Shown here: piece after piece, positions 25,588 to 34,272 of the stretch | Position numbering within the stretch: position 1 is the first letter of the stretch | How the letters are laid out: each line of letters starts with the position of its first letter | Assembly: GCA_903839855.1 (NCBI GenBank) | Contig: CAIMEB010000241.1 | Coordinates: forward strand, 1 to 55,478 | DNA: 55,478 nucleotides | DNA from: an uncultured Methylococcaceae bacterium | GTDB lineage: Bacteria; Pseudomonadota; Gammaproteobacteria; Methylococcales; Methylomonadaceae | Direction of reading: 5' to 3' | Translations under genes and position numbers: made by a program | Notes under the pieces: generated by a model | Told to the model about the DNA's origin: nothing | Seen by the model: only the letters and a program-made list of their open reading frames with translations | The model's database searches: none

Positions 25588-26712
25588 ATGAACGCATCCA
25601 ACAACCAAACAGTTCAGATTACTCCGAAAAAAGCCGAAAAGACCACCTTATCAGCGGCGCAGAAACGTTTTAATAGCCTAACAAAAAAGATTGATGCTGA
25701 GCGCAATCGACTCATTGAATGGCAAGAGATCACCCAGACATATAACCAAAAACTCAGTAGTGAATATGAGCCCCAATTAAACAAATTTATCGACATTAAA
25801 AGTCAATTGATATTTCTACTGGATGAAGCCTACGATAGCCGTGCATTTAACAAAACAGATAAACAAAAAATTCACTATATTATCTGTGAACACACACAGG
25901 AGTTAATCGCAGAGTTTGATCGTGAAGAACTTAAGCCGATATTCAACAAGTACAATGATTTTGATTACGATGAGATGCTTACTGAGTCACAAGCTGAGAT
26001 ATCGGATTTAATGAAAGAAATTGTAGAAAACATGTTTAATATAGAACTGGATGAGGATCTTGATTTTAGCTCACCTGAAGAGCTGCATGCTCATTTGCAA
26101 GATAAACTACGCGAAAAAATGGACTCTGATCAGAAGACTCAAGCACAAGAACCCGTTAAAGAACGTAAAAAAACCAAAAAGCAATTGGAAAATGAATTGC
26201 GCCAACAGGAAGAAGAAGCCTTAGCACTGCAATCAGTCCGTGAAGTCTATCGTAAGTTGGCTGCCGCACTGCATCCTGACCGTGAACAGGATCTTGATGA
26301 ACGCCTTCGGAAAACTGAATTAATGCAGCGTGTTAATGCTGCTTATAGTAAAAAGGATTTATTGATGCTACTGGAGATGCAATTAGAAATTGAACAGATT
26401 GATGCCAAGCATTTAACTCAAATCGCTGACAGCCGACTTAAATATTTTAATAAAATACTTAAGGAACAACTGGAAGAACTTAATCATGAAGTCGATCAAA
26501 TAGAAGACCGCTTTAGGATCATGTTAAATATGCCTTACTATGTGTCATTGTCGTCACCCAAGCAAGTCATCCAATCTTTAAACCGTGACATTAATTCCGT
26601 AAAACAGGAATCAAAATTACTCAAAACCCAACTGGAATGGTTTCATGATCCAGCGACACTTAAGGCCTGGCTAAAGCAGTTTAAAATACCTAAAAAAGCA
26701 GATCAAGGATGA
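25588..26712 (+). CDS. Coiled-coil protein with a J-domain-like HPD segment
   Basis: A 374-residue, highly charged cytoplasmic protein from ATG 25588; the frame is open back to 25516 but that extension is AT-rich leader. A J-domain-like helix pair is visible: VREVYRKLAAALHPDRE, with HPD at about 229-231, followed by RTELMQRVNAAYSKKD after a short gap. The N-terminal and C-terminal parts are helical and probably coiled coil. An HPD tripeptide in this setting suggests interaction with an Hsp70 (DnaK). The normal first J-domain helix is not obvious, so function remains inferred. Confidence 0.75.
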   Translation: MNASNNQTVQITPKKAEKTTLSAAQKRFNSLTKKIDAERNRLIEWQEITQTYNQKLSSEYEPQLNKFIDIKSQLIFLLDEAYDSRAFNKTDKQKIHYIICEHTQELIAEFDREELKPIFNKYNDFDYDEMLTESQAEISDLMKEIVENMFNIELDEDLDFSSPEELHAHLQDKLREKMDSDQKTQAQEPVKERKKTKKQLENELRQQEEEALALQSVREVYRKLAAALHPDREQDLDERLRKTELMQRVNAAYSKKDLLMLLEMQLEIEQIDAKHLTQIADSRLKYFNKILKEQLEELNHEVDQIEDRFRIMLNMPYYVSLSSPKQVIQSLNRDINSVKQESKLLKTQLEWFHDPATLKAWLKQFKIPKKADQG

Positions 26713-26791
26713 TTTCTTCTTTGATGACTTCTCACCTTTTGGTTTTAGATAAATCAACAAAAAATACCCATCTTAATGTCTTTTCGGTTCA

Positions 26792-27514
26792 ATGAAACAT
26801 CTGCCCGTTTTACTACTACTGCTCTGTAGTCTCTCTTTCAACACGCATGCTAAAGGGAAAGGTAAAGCCAAGATTAAATTACGCACCCATCCAAACCAGA
26901 TTGAAGATGTCTGGACAGTCACTAATGAACTCAACTATTACCACGAACCCAATCAACAGTACCAAGACACCTTGTACGAAAACATGACTGTGGACTATTC
27001 AGACACTAATGACTGGGACTTTCAGCTCGCGTCTTACAATATTCCTCTGACCGGAGGAGGAGCTCAGAACTATGAGGCAGATACCTATCTCAACATTTCA
27101 AAAACCTTCATTATTAGCCAAAACTTTCAAGTAGTTTTAGGTACTCAAAATGGAACTACTCTGCCCCACTCCTCCAATCCCAGACAACTTCATAACGCAG
27201 ACTATGCGCTTGCCGTTTACCAACCCTTCAGACAAATCAATCTCCATGCTGGATCGTATTGGGTCAATAAAGCCCTCTCCACCACCACAGATTACCTAGG
27301 CTACACAGGCGGCTTTAACATTGAAGTGTTAGATAATTTACTAACACTTCAAGCAGACTATTTTAGTGGTAACAACAACCTCTCAGGCGCCGTATTCAAT
27401 AGCTGGGTACGTGTATACTCGACAGCACAAATTTACTTTGGGGTAGGTGTACCAGAAGCCAACTCAGGTAATGAGTTTTATGGCACGGTAGGATTCTCTG
27501 TAGCAAATAAGTAG
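26792..27514 (+). CDS. Outer-membrane beta-barrel protein (porin-like)
   Basis: 240-residue precursor with a signal peptide (about 1-20, ending NTHA). A short basic stretch (KGKGKAKIK) follows, then alternating amphipathic strands rich in aromatic residues, and a C-terminal strand FYGTVGFSVANK. These features fit a small outer-membrane barrel similar to TorF-type putative porins. No ligand can be assigned. It stands alone on plus, 79 bp after the J-domain-like gene. Confidence 0.65.
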   Translation: MKHLPVLLLLLCSLSFNTHAKGKGKAKIKLRTHPNQIEDVWTVTNELNYYHEPNQQYQDTLYENMTVDYSDTNDWDFQLASYNIPLTGGGAQNYEADTYLNISKTFIISQNFQVVLGTQNGTTLPHSSNPRQLHNADYALAVYQPFRQINLHAGSYWVNKALSTTTDYLGYTGGFNIEVLDNLLTLQADYFSGNNNLSGAVFNSWVRVYSTAQIYFGVGVPEANSGNEFYGTVGFSVANK

Positions 27515-27678
27515 TGTAAACCGAGCTTCGTCGGTGGTCGTCATAGCCAGTATGGCAACATTTGTTTTGATGATTTATCTTGCTTGAACTCACGGGGAGA
27601 AATCGATGGGCAGCCTAAAATCAGGTATAATCAGAAGGCACCATAAATTATTTTTAGCACTCTACCCCCCATTGATTC

Positions 27679-30507
27679 ATGAAAGTCCTGATCTACAACG
27701 AGCTTAACCCCAAAACAATTCCCGGCTTCGATAAGTTAAAAAGCTATCTGGAAAAGGATGATTTTAAATCAGCCGAGATTAAAAAAGTCGGCGATAATTT
27801 ATACCGGGCTAGACTCAATCAACGTGACCGCTTACTGTTTTCCATTTATCGTCATCAAGACCAAAGTTACATCCTGTTACTGGAGTTTATAAAAAACCAC
27901 GCTTATCAGGATTCGCGCTTTTTACGTCAGGTCGGCAGTATTGATGACGACAAGATTCCCGTCATACAAACATTGAATGAGACCACGGGCAATCCTCTGG
28001 TTTATCTTAATCCGAGCCATAACTCGTTTAATCTGCTTGATAAAATTATCTCGTTTGATGATCGACAGCAGTCGATTTATGACTTACAGCCCCCGTTGAT
28101 TGTGATCGGTTCCGCAGGCAGTGGTAAAACCGCCCTGACCCTGGAAAAGATGAAGCAGGCGGTGGGTGATGTCCTGTATGTTACCCAGTCACCTTATCTG
28201 GTTAAAAATTCCCGTGACTTGTATTACGCCAACCATTACGAGAACCCGGAACAGCAGATTGATTTTTTATCGTTTCAAGAGTTTCTGGAGAGTATTCAGG
28301 TGCCCCCCGGTAAACCGGTTACTTTTCAAGCTTTTCAGCAATGGTTCAGCCGCCATAGTCAAGGCAAACTGAAAGATGCGCATAAACTGTTTGAAGAGTT
28401 TAGAGGGGTCATCACCGGCCCCGCCACCGATAAAAGCTGGTTAAGCCGTGCTGATTATCTGGCGCTGGGCATCAAGGAATCCATCTTTCTGGCCGAAGAA
28501 CGAGTCGCTGTCTACGATGTCTTTGAAAAATACTTAGCTTTCTTACAAGAGCAACATTTTTACGACAGCAACATCGTCAGTCACCAGTATTTACAACTCA
28601 GTCAACCCCGTTACGATTTTATTATCGTCGATGAAGTACAGGATTTAACCAATATCCAGTTGTATCTGATTATCAAATCATTGCATCAGGCGCAAGATTT
28701 TATCTTGTGTGGTGATTCAAATCAGATTGTCCATCCCAATTTCTTTTCCTGGTCGAAAGTAAAGAGCCTGTTTTATCGGCAGAGCGATATTCAAACTTCT
28801 GATGAATTGATCCGAATCCTGAATACCAATTACCGTAATTCGCCGCAAGTTACCGAAATTGCCAATAAGATTTTAAAGATTAAGAACCAGCGTTTCGGCT
28901 CCATCGATAAAGAAAGCCACTATCTGGTAGAAAGTAATGGTCACAATCAAGGTGAAGTACTGTTTTTACAAGACACGGACACCATTCGTCAAGAGCTGGA
29001 CAGCAAAACCAAAGCCTCTACGCTATTTGCGGTCATCGTTATGACGGTCGATCAAAAACCGGCGGCGCAGCAACATTTTAGTACGCCCCTGGTCTTTACT
29101 ATTCAGGAAGCCAAAGGTCTGGAATATGAGAATATTATTCTCTATAACTTCTTAAGCCAGGAAGAAACCCGTTACCGGGAAATCACTAAGGGTGTCAGTG
29201 CGGCAGACTTAGAGCTGGATATTAAATATGCCCGAGGCAAAGATAAAACCGATAAGTCACTGGAAGTTTATAAGTTTTATGTTAATGCCTTGTATGTTGC
29301 CATCACCCGTGCAGTTAAAAATCTATATTGGATTGAGAGCAGCCTTAAGCAACCCTTACTCGATCTATTGGGCTTACGTGATGCTCAAGCCAGTTTACAA
29401 CTCGCTGCTCAAAACTCCAGTCTTGATGCCTGGCGTCAAGAAGCGCATAAACTGGAACTGCAGGGCAAACAGGAACAGGCTGACCGGATTCGCAGCGAAA
29501 TCCTTAAACAAAAAACACCTAACTGGGAAGTTATTACCCCATTAACACTGATCGAGCTTAAGCGAAAAGCCTTTGAAGGCAATGATAAAAACGCTAAAAT
29601 GACCTTGTTTGAATACGGCTTGGTATATGAAGACCGCGACATCATCAATAGCTTACTGAAAGCCGATTTTAAAGCCGCCAAACAGCCAGACAAAGGCTTG
29701 CAATTGCTACAACAAAAGCACTACATCAATTACAGTTTTAAAAAACCGGATGCTGTGCTTAAACAGGTTAACGAATATGGTCCCGATTTTCGGAACATCT
29801 TTAATCAAACGCCGTTAATGGTCGCGACCTGGATGAGCAATACCGATGTTATCAAGATCCTGTTTGAACGGGGAGCTAACACCGAAAAAGTTGATGGTAA
29901 CGGGCTAACCGCTTTTCAAATCGCCTTGGCCCAAGCTGATCGCAGTGATATTTACGCTAAAAAGAAACTACCTGATATCTACGAACAGCTGGAACCCACC
30001 AGTATGAGTATTCAAGTGGATGGTCGCTTAATCAAACTCGATAAAAATAGTATGGAGTTTTTTATGCTAAACCTGATGATTTCTCTATTTTACCGGGTTA
30101 TGCCTAAAAAATTGACTTATCGAGTTGAGGGCTTTTCAACCCAGGATTTTATCGATGCGGTACAACATATTCCCGATAGCGTTCTGCCAGAGCGTCGTAA
30201 ACAGCGGGCCTATCTCTCCAGCATCCTGTCTAAAAATGAAATCAACAAAGATGCCAAAAATAACCGCAAGCTATTCTATCGAGTGATACGCGGCGCATAT
30301 ATTTTTAATCCCAGACTCGCGCTCAAAGTGGATGATGAATGGGTTAATATTTACGACTTGTTATCCATTGATCGCCTGGCACCTCAATACAAAGAGAAGC
30401 AATCCTGGTGGTATGGTAATTACAACGAGCATGCCGAGAAGAAAATGGCTGTTTGCAAAGCCTTATTAAAACAGTTGATTGCAAGTAACCAGGCGGAGTT
30501 GCTGTAA
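27679..30507 (+). CDS. RelE-like domain fused to UvrD-like SF1 helicase with ankyrin-like C-terminal part
   Basis: 942 residues in at least three modules. Residues 1-82 resemble a RelE/ParE-family toxin fold (NLYRARLNQRDRLLFSIY, then YILLLEFIKNHAY). An SF1 helicase follows: Walker A GSAGSGKT 144-151, DEVQD 318-322, GDSNQ 345-349, the NYRN motif near 387, QEAKGLEYENIIL and YVAITRA. Near 714-760 an ankyrin-like repeat (TPLMVATWMSNTDVIKILFERGAN) appears, then about 180 residues of unknown fold. Predicted ATP-driven nucleic-acid translocase, possibly coupled to RNA or ribosome recognition. It ends 15 bp before the relic of an OLD-family gene, suggesting a former two-gene defence-type unit. Confidence 0.85.
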   Translation: MKVLIYNELNPKTIPGFDKLKSYLEKDDFKSAEIKKVGDNLYRARLNQRDRLLFSIYRHQDQSYILLLEFIKNHAYQDSRFLRQVGSIDDDKIPVIQTLNETTGNPLVYLNPSHNSFNLLDKIISFDDRQQSIYDLQPPLIVIGSAGSGKTALTLEKMKQAVGDVLYVTQSPYLVKNSRDLYYANHYENPEQQIDFLSFQEFLESIQVPPGKPVTFQAFQQWFSRHSQGKLKDAHKLFEEFRGVITGPATDKSWLSRADYLALGIKESIFLAEERVAVYDVFEKYLAFLQEQHFYDSNIVSHQYLQLSQPRYDFIIVDEVQDLTNIQLYLIIKSLHQAQDFILCGDSNQIVHPNFFSWSKVKSLFYRQSDIQTSDELIRILNTNYRNSPQVTEIANKILKIKNQRFGSIDKESHYLVESNGHNQGEVLFLQDTDTIRQELDSKTKASTLFAVIVMTVDQKPAAQQHFSTPLVFTIQEAKGLEYENIILYNFLSQEETRYREITKGVSAADLELDIKYARGKDKTDKSLEVYKFYVNALYVAITRAVKNLYWIESSLKQPLLDLLGLRDAQASLQLAAQNSSLDAWRQEAHKLELQGKQEQADRIRSEILKQKTPNWEVITPLTLIELKRKAFEGNDKNAKMTLFEYGLVYEDRDIINSLLKADFKAAKQPDKGLQLLQQKHYINYSFKKPDAVLKQVNEYGPDFRNIFNQTPLMVATWMSNTDVIKILFERGANTEKVDGNGLTAFQIALAQADRSDIYAKKKLPDIYEQLEPTSMSIQVDGRLIKLDKNSMEFFMLNLMISLFYRVMPKKLTYRVEGFSTQDFIDAVQHIPDSVLPERRKQRAYLSSILSKNEINKDAKNNRKLFYRVIRGAYIFNPRLALKVDDEWVNIYDLLSIDRLAPQYKEKQSWWYGNYNEHAEKKMAVCKALLKQLIASNQAELL

Positions 30508-30521
30508 ATTCTAAAAAAGAG

Positions 30522-30801
30522 ATGCCGCTTAAATACCCACTGTATCAAGAGAGGGTTGAAAAATATCGAAGTTGAGCTGGAACAAACAACCGTTCTCACT
30601 GGCATGAATAACTCGGGTAAAACATCCTTTCTTAAGGCTCTTCAATTGGCACTGGGTAATAGACAATTCTTATCTCAAGACGATTTTTATATTCAAGGCA
30701 ATGAAAAAGCAGAAAAAATCACTATTGATTTACTAGTAATATTAGCAGAATTATTATTAGCTGAATTAGATGACACTTTAAATTGGTATGAAACTCAATA
30801 A
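30522..30801 (+). pseudogene. OLD-family ATPase/nuclease, frameshifted and truncated
   Basis: Immediately after the helicase, ATG 30522 opens MPLKYPLYQERV, the usual type of OLD-protein start, but reaches a stop at once. Shifting frame by one base gives KNIEVELEQTTVLTGMNNSG, with the Walker A GMNNSGKTS and continuing SQDDFYIQGNEKAEKITI, the N-terminus of OLD-family (overcoming lysogenization defect) ATPases. It ends at 30801 after about 80 codons. The ABC-type remainder and the TOPRIM nuclease are gone. It is thus a broken gene, unless a TTG start at 30556 makes a small ATP-binding stub. Confidence 0.7.
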
Positions 30802-30881
30802 CTAACATTAGGATAGCTGTTTTTAACGTGGTTTGGCGCTTCTATTAGAAAAATTACATCTTACTCACCGTCTTCTGTCCC

Positions 30882-31155
30882 ATTACTGTAGGGACATCTG
30901 GGCTATCGCGAGGTGCATCATGTATTCCTGCCGACAGTTAGATTTTATCGCGCGTACCTTCAAACATTCCTATCGGCACTGAGAGTTTATCGCGTGAATC
31001 TTCGAATATTCTTATCGGCAATGAGGGTTTTTCGCGGAAACCATCAAACATTCCTACCCGCAGTTAGAGTTTATCGCGTGGACCTTCGCGTATTCTTATC
31101 GGTAGTGAGCGTTTATCGCGTGAATCTTCGTATATTCCTATCGTTTGTCAGCCTA
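30882..31155. repeat. Degenerate 42-bp tandem repeats, about six and a half copies
   Basis: Units start at 30882, 30924, 30966, 31008, 31050, 31092 and 31134 (partial). The best shared parts are ATTCYTATCGGC at the unit start and GTTTATCGCGTGAA in the middle. Copies two and five are closest to each other, as are one and four (counting from 30924), so a 126-bp higher period is likely. One plus-strand frame (30913-31158) is open across the array and gives a 14-residue repeat such as FLSALRVYRVNLRI. There are no unique spacers, so it is not a CRISPR array. Confidence 0.8.
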
Positions 31156-31590
31156 TAACGCAAGAAAAAAGCTGAATAATCGACTGTTATACCGCGTATA
31201 TCGTCACTAACATCGGGAGTATCGATCGTAACTCCTCGACTATCGAAAGGAATACTTGATCCTACGAGCGCTATTCGCCCTATACCACAAAGAAAAAGCC
31301 AAATTATCAACTGTTGCACCTCAAGTATCGATAGAAACTCCGGTCTACCCATCGTTTTTTATCGTGTTCCGCAAGATAAACATGAACTACCACGCGAAAA
31401 ACTCTAAGTCCCCACTGAAAAACATCACCCCCCGACTGAAATTTTCAATAACACCTCAGCATTGACAGTGTGCACATGGTTTTACACACACTTTTATTTA
31501 CAACTTATACTCAGTGCTACAACGATTAGGTTATATAATTTTTAGATATATTTCAGGTGGGTTGGTCGAGACATTTTTAACGCTAGGTTT
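31156..31590. other. Noncoding stretch after the 42-bp repeats
   Basis: About 435 bp with no credible gene. The first part keeps a weak periodicity with the preceding array: a segment starting at 31152 (CCTATAACGCAAGAAAAA) recurs in changed form at 31279, about 126 bp on. The last 100 bp are AT-rich and lie downstream of the DUF2956 gene, which ends at 31591 on minus; no clear terminator hairpin was found. Confidence 0.5.
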
Positions 31591-31929
31591 TTAAAAGCCC
31601 ACAAAATAACCAACACCTATACCTACCCAACTCAGTACCAATAAAGCCCAAGGCAACCAGTGTTGTCGGTAAACAATGATGTGCTCCAGTTCATGTTCAT
31701 CTGACTCAACACTGGATGTTTTTTGATTAGCGACTTTCTTAAGCTTTTTATTAAGCTCTCGGGCTTTTTCTTTCTGCTGCTTCTTATAGATTTCAATGCC
31801 TTTTTGAATACCTTGGGCAATCAGCTTGGTTTGTTCTTTCGTTTGAGCAGGCCGCTGAATACCTTTAGCGATTCTTAAAGCATCTTCCTGAGTTTGCGGC
31901 GAAGGTTTTTGATAAGTGTTTTTTGTCAT
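31591..31929 (-). CDS. DUF2956 family protein
   Basis: 112 residues. The N-terminal half is charged and repetitive (KGIQRPAQTKEQTKLIAQGIQKGIEIYKK with KKQQKEKAREL after it), matching DUF2956. A single hydrophobic segment near 93-110 ends the protein, so it is a tail-anchored membrane protein. No function is known for the family. It follows the DUF815 ATPase by 33 bp on the same strand and is probably cotranscribed. Confidence 0.82.
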   Translation of the reverse strand: MTKNTYQKPSPQTQEDALRIAKGIQRPAQTKEQTKLIAQGIQKGIEIYKKQQKEKARELNKKLKKVANQKTSSVESDEHELEHIIVYRQHWLPWALLVLSWVGIGVGYFVGF

Positions 31930-31962
31930 GACAGAATTCTAAATAAAAAAAAGCGCTCATCA

Positions 31963-32718
31963 TTATTGACCGTAAGCATTGAAAAACTGCTTGGCTGTTC
32001 TACCATTCTTAGACGCATTTTGATGGGCAAAGTCTAAAGCCTGTTTATATAAATCTTCACGATTACCCAAATAATCAACAAAATAACTATCGATAATATC
32101 CAGATACGTCTGAGTATGTTGCGGATAAAAAGCCAGTCTTAAACCAAACCGATCGGATAACGATATTTTCTCTTCTACTGTATCAGAATAATGCACCTCA
32201 TCATCAATCAATTGCGTAGCGAGATTATCAGCCATTTTCTCGGGTAATAAATGCCGACGATTAGACGTGGCATAAAACAACACATTTTCAGGTGGTAATT
32301 CAATAGAACCCTCTAGCACACTCTTTAACGGTTTATATAACGTGTCACCCGTATCAAAAGACAGATCATCACAGTAAATAATAAATCGTTTGGGCAACTC
32401 ACGGATGTCATCCACGATTTCTGGAAGATAAATCAGGTCTTGTTTATCCACTTCAATCAACCTTAAATCACGGTTCTTATACTCGTTCAATACCGCTTTA
32501 ACCAACGAGGATTTACCCGTACCGCGTGCTCCCCACAAAAGCGCATTATTCGCAGGCTGACCTGATATAAAACGAAGGCTGTTATCAAGCAATTGCTGCT
32601 TTTGTTTTTCGATACCTAATAGCTGCTCGAGGCTCACTGGATCAATCTGCTTAACAGGTCGCAGATATTCCTTGCGTTGTCGCCAGATAGCCGCATAAGT
32701 CGTATTCCAATCTATCAT
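31963..32718 (-). CDS. DUF815 family AAA-type ATPase
   Basis: Cytoplasmic P-loop ATPase of 251 residues. Walker A is GARGTGKSS near 63-71, Walker B is FIIYCDDLSF near 112-121, and a sensor-like YATSNRRHLLPE near 148-159 is typical of the DUF815 group. Family members are widespread in proteobacteria with no settled role. It opens a small minus-strand unit with the DUF2956 gene. Its start lies 356 bp from the divergent acyltransferase gene. Confidence 0.88.
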   Translation of the reverse strand: MIDWNTTYAAIWRQRKEYLRPVKQIDPVSLEQLLGIEKQKQQLLDNSLRFISGQPANNALLWGARGTGKSSLVKAVLNEYKNRDLRLIEVDKQDLIYLPEIVDDIRELPKRFIIYCDDLSFDTGDTLYKPLKSVLEGSIELPPENVLFYATSNRRHLLPEKMADNLATQLIDDEVHYSDTVEEKISLSDRFGLRLAFYPQHTQTYLDIIDSYFVDYLGNREDLYKQALDFAHQNASKNGRTAKQFFNAYGQ

Positions 32719-33015
32719 CTTATAAATCTCTATCCGTTGTTCGTTATTAATGTGTTTAAATTATTCCACATTCTGGAGCAATTGTACCCGTTAATTATCA
32801 GCGCAAGAAGCGGTGTGATTTTCTGGAAGGGGGCAAAGCCTTACCGAAATTGGCCTCATGGATTTACCAATCCCATTGATTCAAGTCAATTAATTTTCGT
32901 TTCTCAGTCTGAAACTGGTTATAATTTCTTCTTAAGATTGTGGATGTGAATAATTTATTTATTTTATGATTTACCTCTATTTGTGGTCATTATTAAAGCC
33001 TATATTAGAACGTTG
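32719..33015. other. Divergent intergenic region before the polysaccharide locus
   Basis: No credible gene. It must hold promoters for DUF815 (minus) and for the acyltransferase (plus). A TATAAT sequence at 32920-32925 on plus could be a -10 box, but no good -35 match stands 16-18 bp upstream, so it is only a weak candidate. Confidence 0.35.
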
Positions 33016-33048
33016 GGCTATTGGCTATTGGCTATTGGCTATTGCTAT
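33016..33048. repeat. Heptanucleotide tandem repeat (GGCTATT)x4
   Basis: Four perfect copies of GGCTATT occupy 33016-33043, followed by a partial GCTAT to 33048. The tract ends 26 bp before the ATG of the acyltransferase gene, close to its ribosome site (AAGGA near 33057). Seven-base units can gain or lose copies by slipped replication and so change promoter or leader spacing. Confidence 0.9.
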
Positions 33049-33074
33049 ATATTTATTAAGGATTTTAGTTAAAT

Positions 33075-34121
33075 ATGTTAACCCCTCGTATCAATGAAAT
33101 TGAATTTTTGAGATTTTTTGCAGCACTGTCTGTAGTTTTTTTTCATTACTCCTTTAGAGGGTATGCAGCAGACAATATGTCAATTATGCCGTACCCTTTT
33201 TTGTCCCAATTTTCTAAATACGGGTATCTGGGTGTGGACTTATTCTTCATCATCAGCGGGTTTGTGATACTAATGACTACTGCTGATAAGAGCCTGAAAA
33301 GTTTCGTTGTCTCACGAATTATTCGTCTCTATCCAACTTTTGGGATTTGCTGCACCATCACATTTACGGTGATTTTACTTATTGGAGGCTCACAATATCC
33401 AGCATCGATGCTTCAGTATTTAATTAACATGACTATGCTGAATGAGTTTATCAATGTGCCTTCTATTGATGATGTTTATTGGTCATTATTTGTGGAAATA
33501 AGATTTTATGCACTAGTTTCTGTAGTCTTACTTATGGGTCTAATGGATCGGGTGCAGATTATTATAATTTGTTGGTTAATGCTTGCATTAGTTCTTGAGG
33601 CTTTACCTATAGGGATACTACGCAGAATTCTAATCGTTGATTATGCGGCATACTTTATTGTAGGTTCGACCTATTTTTTGATTTGGTCTAAAGGTATTTC
33701 TTTTACAAGGGTTGTGATTGTCATTCTATCCTTGGGTTTGGCATTATTTGAGTCCATCAAGAAATTGCCGGCTTTTGAACAACACTACAATACCACCATG
33801 AATATCTTCGTAGTTACTGGGATTATCACGACATTTTTTTTTGTGATGTTGCTGATATCGTTAAGGAATACAGGTTTTTTGGGGAGTAAATATTGGCTAT
33901 CCGCAGGTACGCTAACGTATCCTCTTTATCTTATTCACCAAAATGTCGGTTTCATGATTTTTAATGTCGCCTACCCCGTGCTTAATCCGCATCTTCTTTT
34001 CTGGGGCACCATAATTGCGGTTGTGGGAATCGCCTATGCTGTGCATAGTCTCGTTGAAAAAAAAGTTTCATTGCCTATGAAGAAGGCCATTAACAACCTT
34101 TTAGATAAGATAACTGTTTGA
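33075..34121 (+). CDS. Acyltransferase 3 family membrane protein
   Basis: Transfers an acyl group, such as acetyl or succinyl, to sugars of surface polysaccharides. The 348-residue protein has about ten membrane segments and the family N-terminus NEIEFLRFFAALSVVFFHYSF with the catalytic histidine near 24. A second conserved stretch GYLGVDLFFIISGFVI lies near 50-65. It is the first plus-strand gene of the polysaccharide locus, with a (GGCTATT)4 tract just upstream that may vary its expression. The acyl donor and sugar target are unknown. Confidence 0.9.
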   Translation: MLTPRINEIEFLRFFAALSVVFFHYSFRGYAADNMSIMPYPFLSQFSKYGYLGVDLFFIISGFVILMTTADKSLKSFVVSRIIRLYPTFGICCTITFTVILLIGGSQYPASMLQYLINMTMLNEFINVPSIDDVYWSLFVEIRFYALVSVVLLMGLMDRVQIIIICWLMLALVLEALPIGILRRILIVDYAAYFIVGSTYFLIWSKGISFTRVVIVILSLGLALFESIKKLPAFEQHYNTTMNIFVVTGIITTFFFVMLLISLRNTGFLGSKYWLSAGTLTYPLYLIHQNVGFMIFNVAYPVLNPHLLFWGTIIAVVGIAYAVHSLVEKKVSLPMKKAINNLLDKITV

Positions 34122-34272
34122 CGTAATGTAATGCTCAAGTAAAGCTGGATACATTCTCAACCACGTACAGTGATTTTAAATATCAGTTTATAGATGGTAT
34201 GATTGAGATTCTTTATATGAAATTAAATTTCAAGTAATACGTTAACAGCTAACTGAATCGGTAAATTACATT

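Noticed and set aside
28166-28372. Several short plus-strand ORFs inside the helicase gene
   Set aside because: Out-of-frame shadows of a long, motif-rich gene.
27679-30801. Intact Gabija defence system
   Set aside because: The OLD gene is frameshifted and only about 80 codons long, the order is reversed, and the helicase has extra domains.
30882-31155. CRISPR array
   Set aside because: Copies are directly adjacent with no spacers of unique sequence, the unit diverges strongly and no cas gene is present.
30913-31158. 81-codon plus-strand ORF made of 14-residue repeats
   Set aside because: It is the by-product of a 42-bp tandem array; it has no ribosome site, odd composition and no family match, so it is listed as a repeat and not as a gene.
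32920-32925. TATAAT box as promoter of the polysaccharide locus
   Set aside because: No acceptable -35 element or extended -10 at the right distance, so it is only mentioned in the gap entry.
32677-32949. 90-codon plus-strand ORF before the acyltransferase
   Set aside because: Starts inside the DUF815 gene, has no ribosome site and no recognisable similarity.
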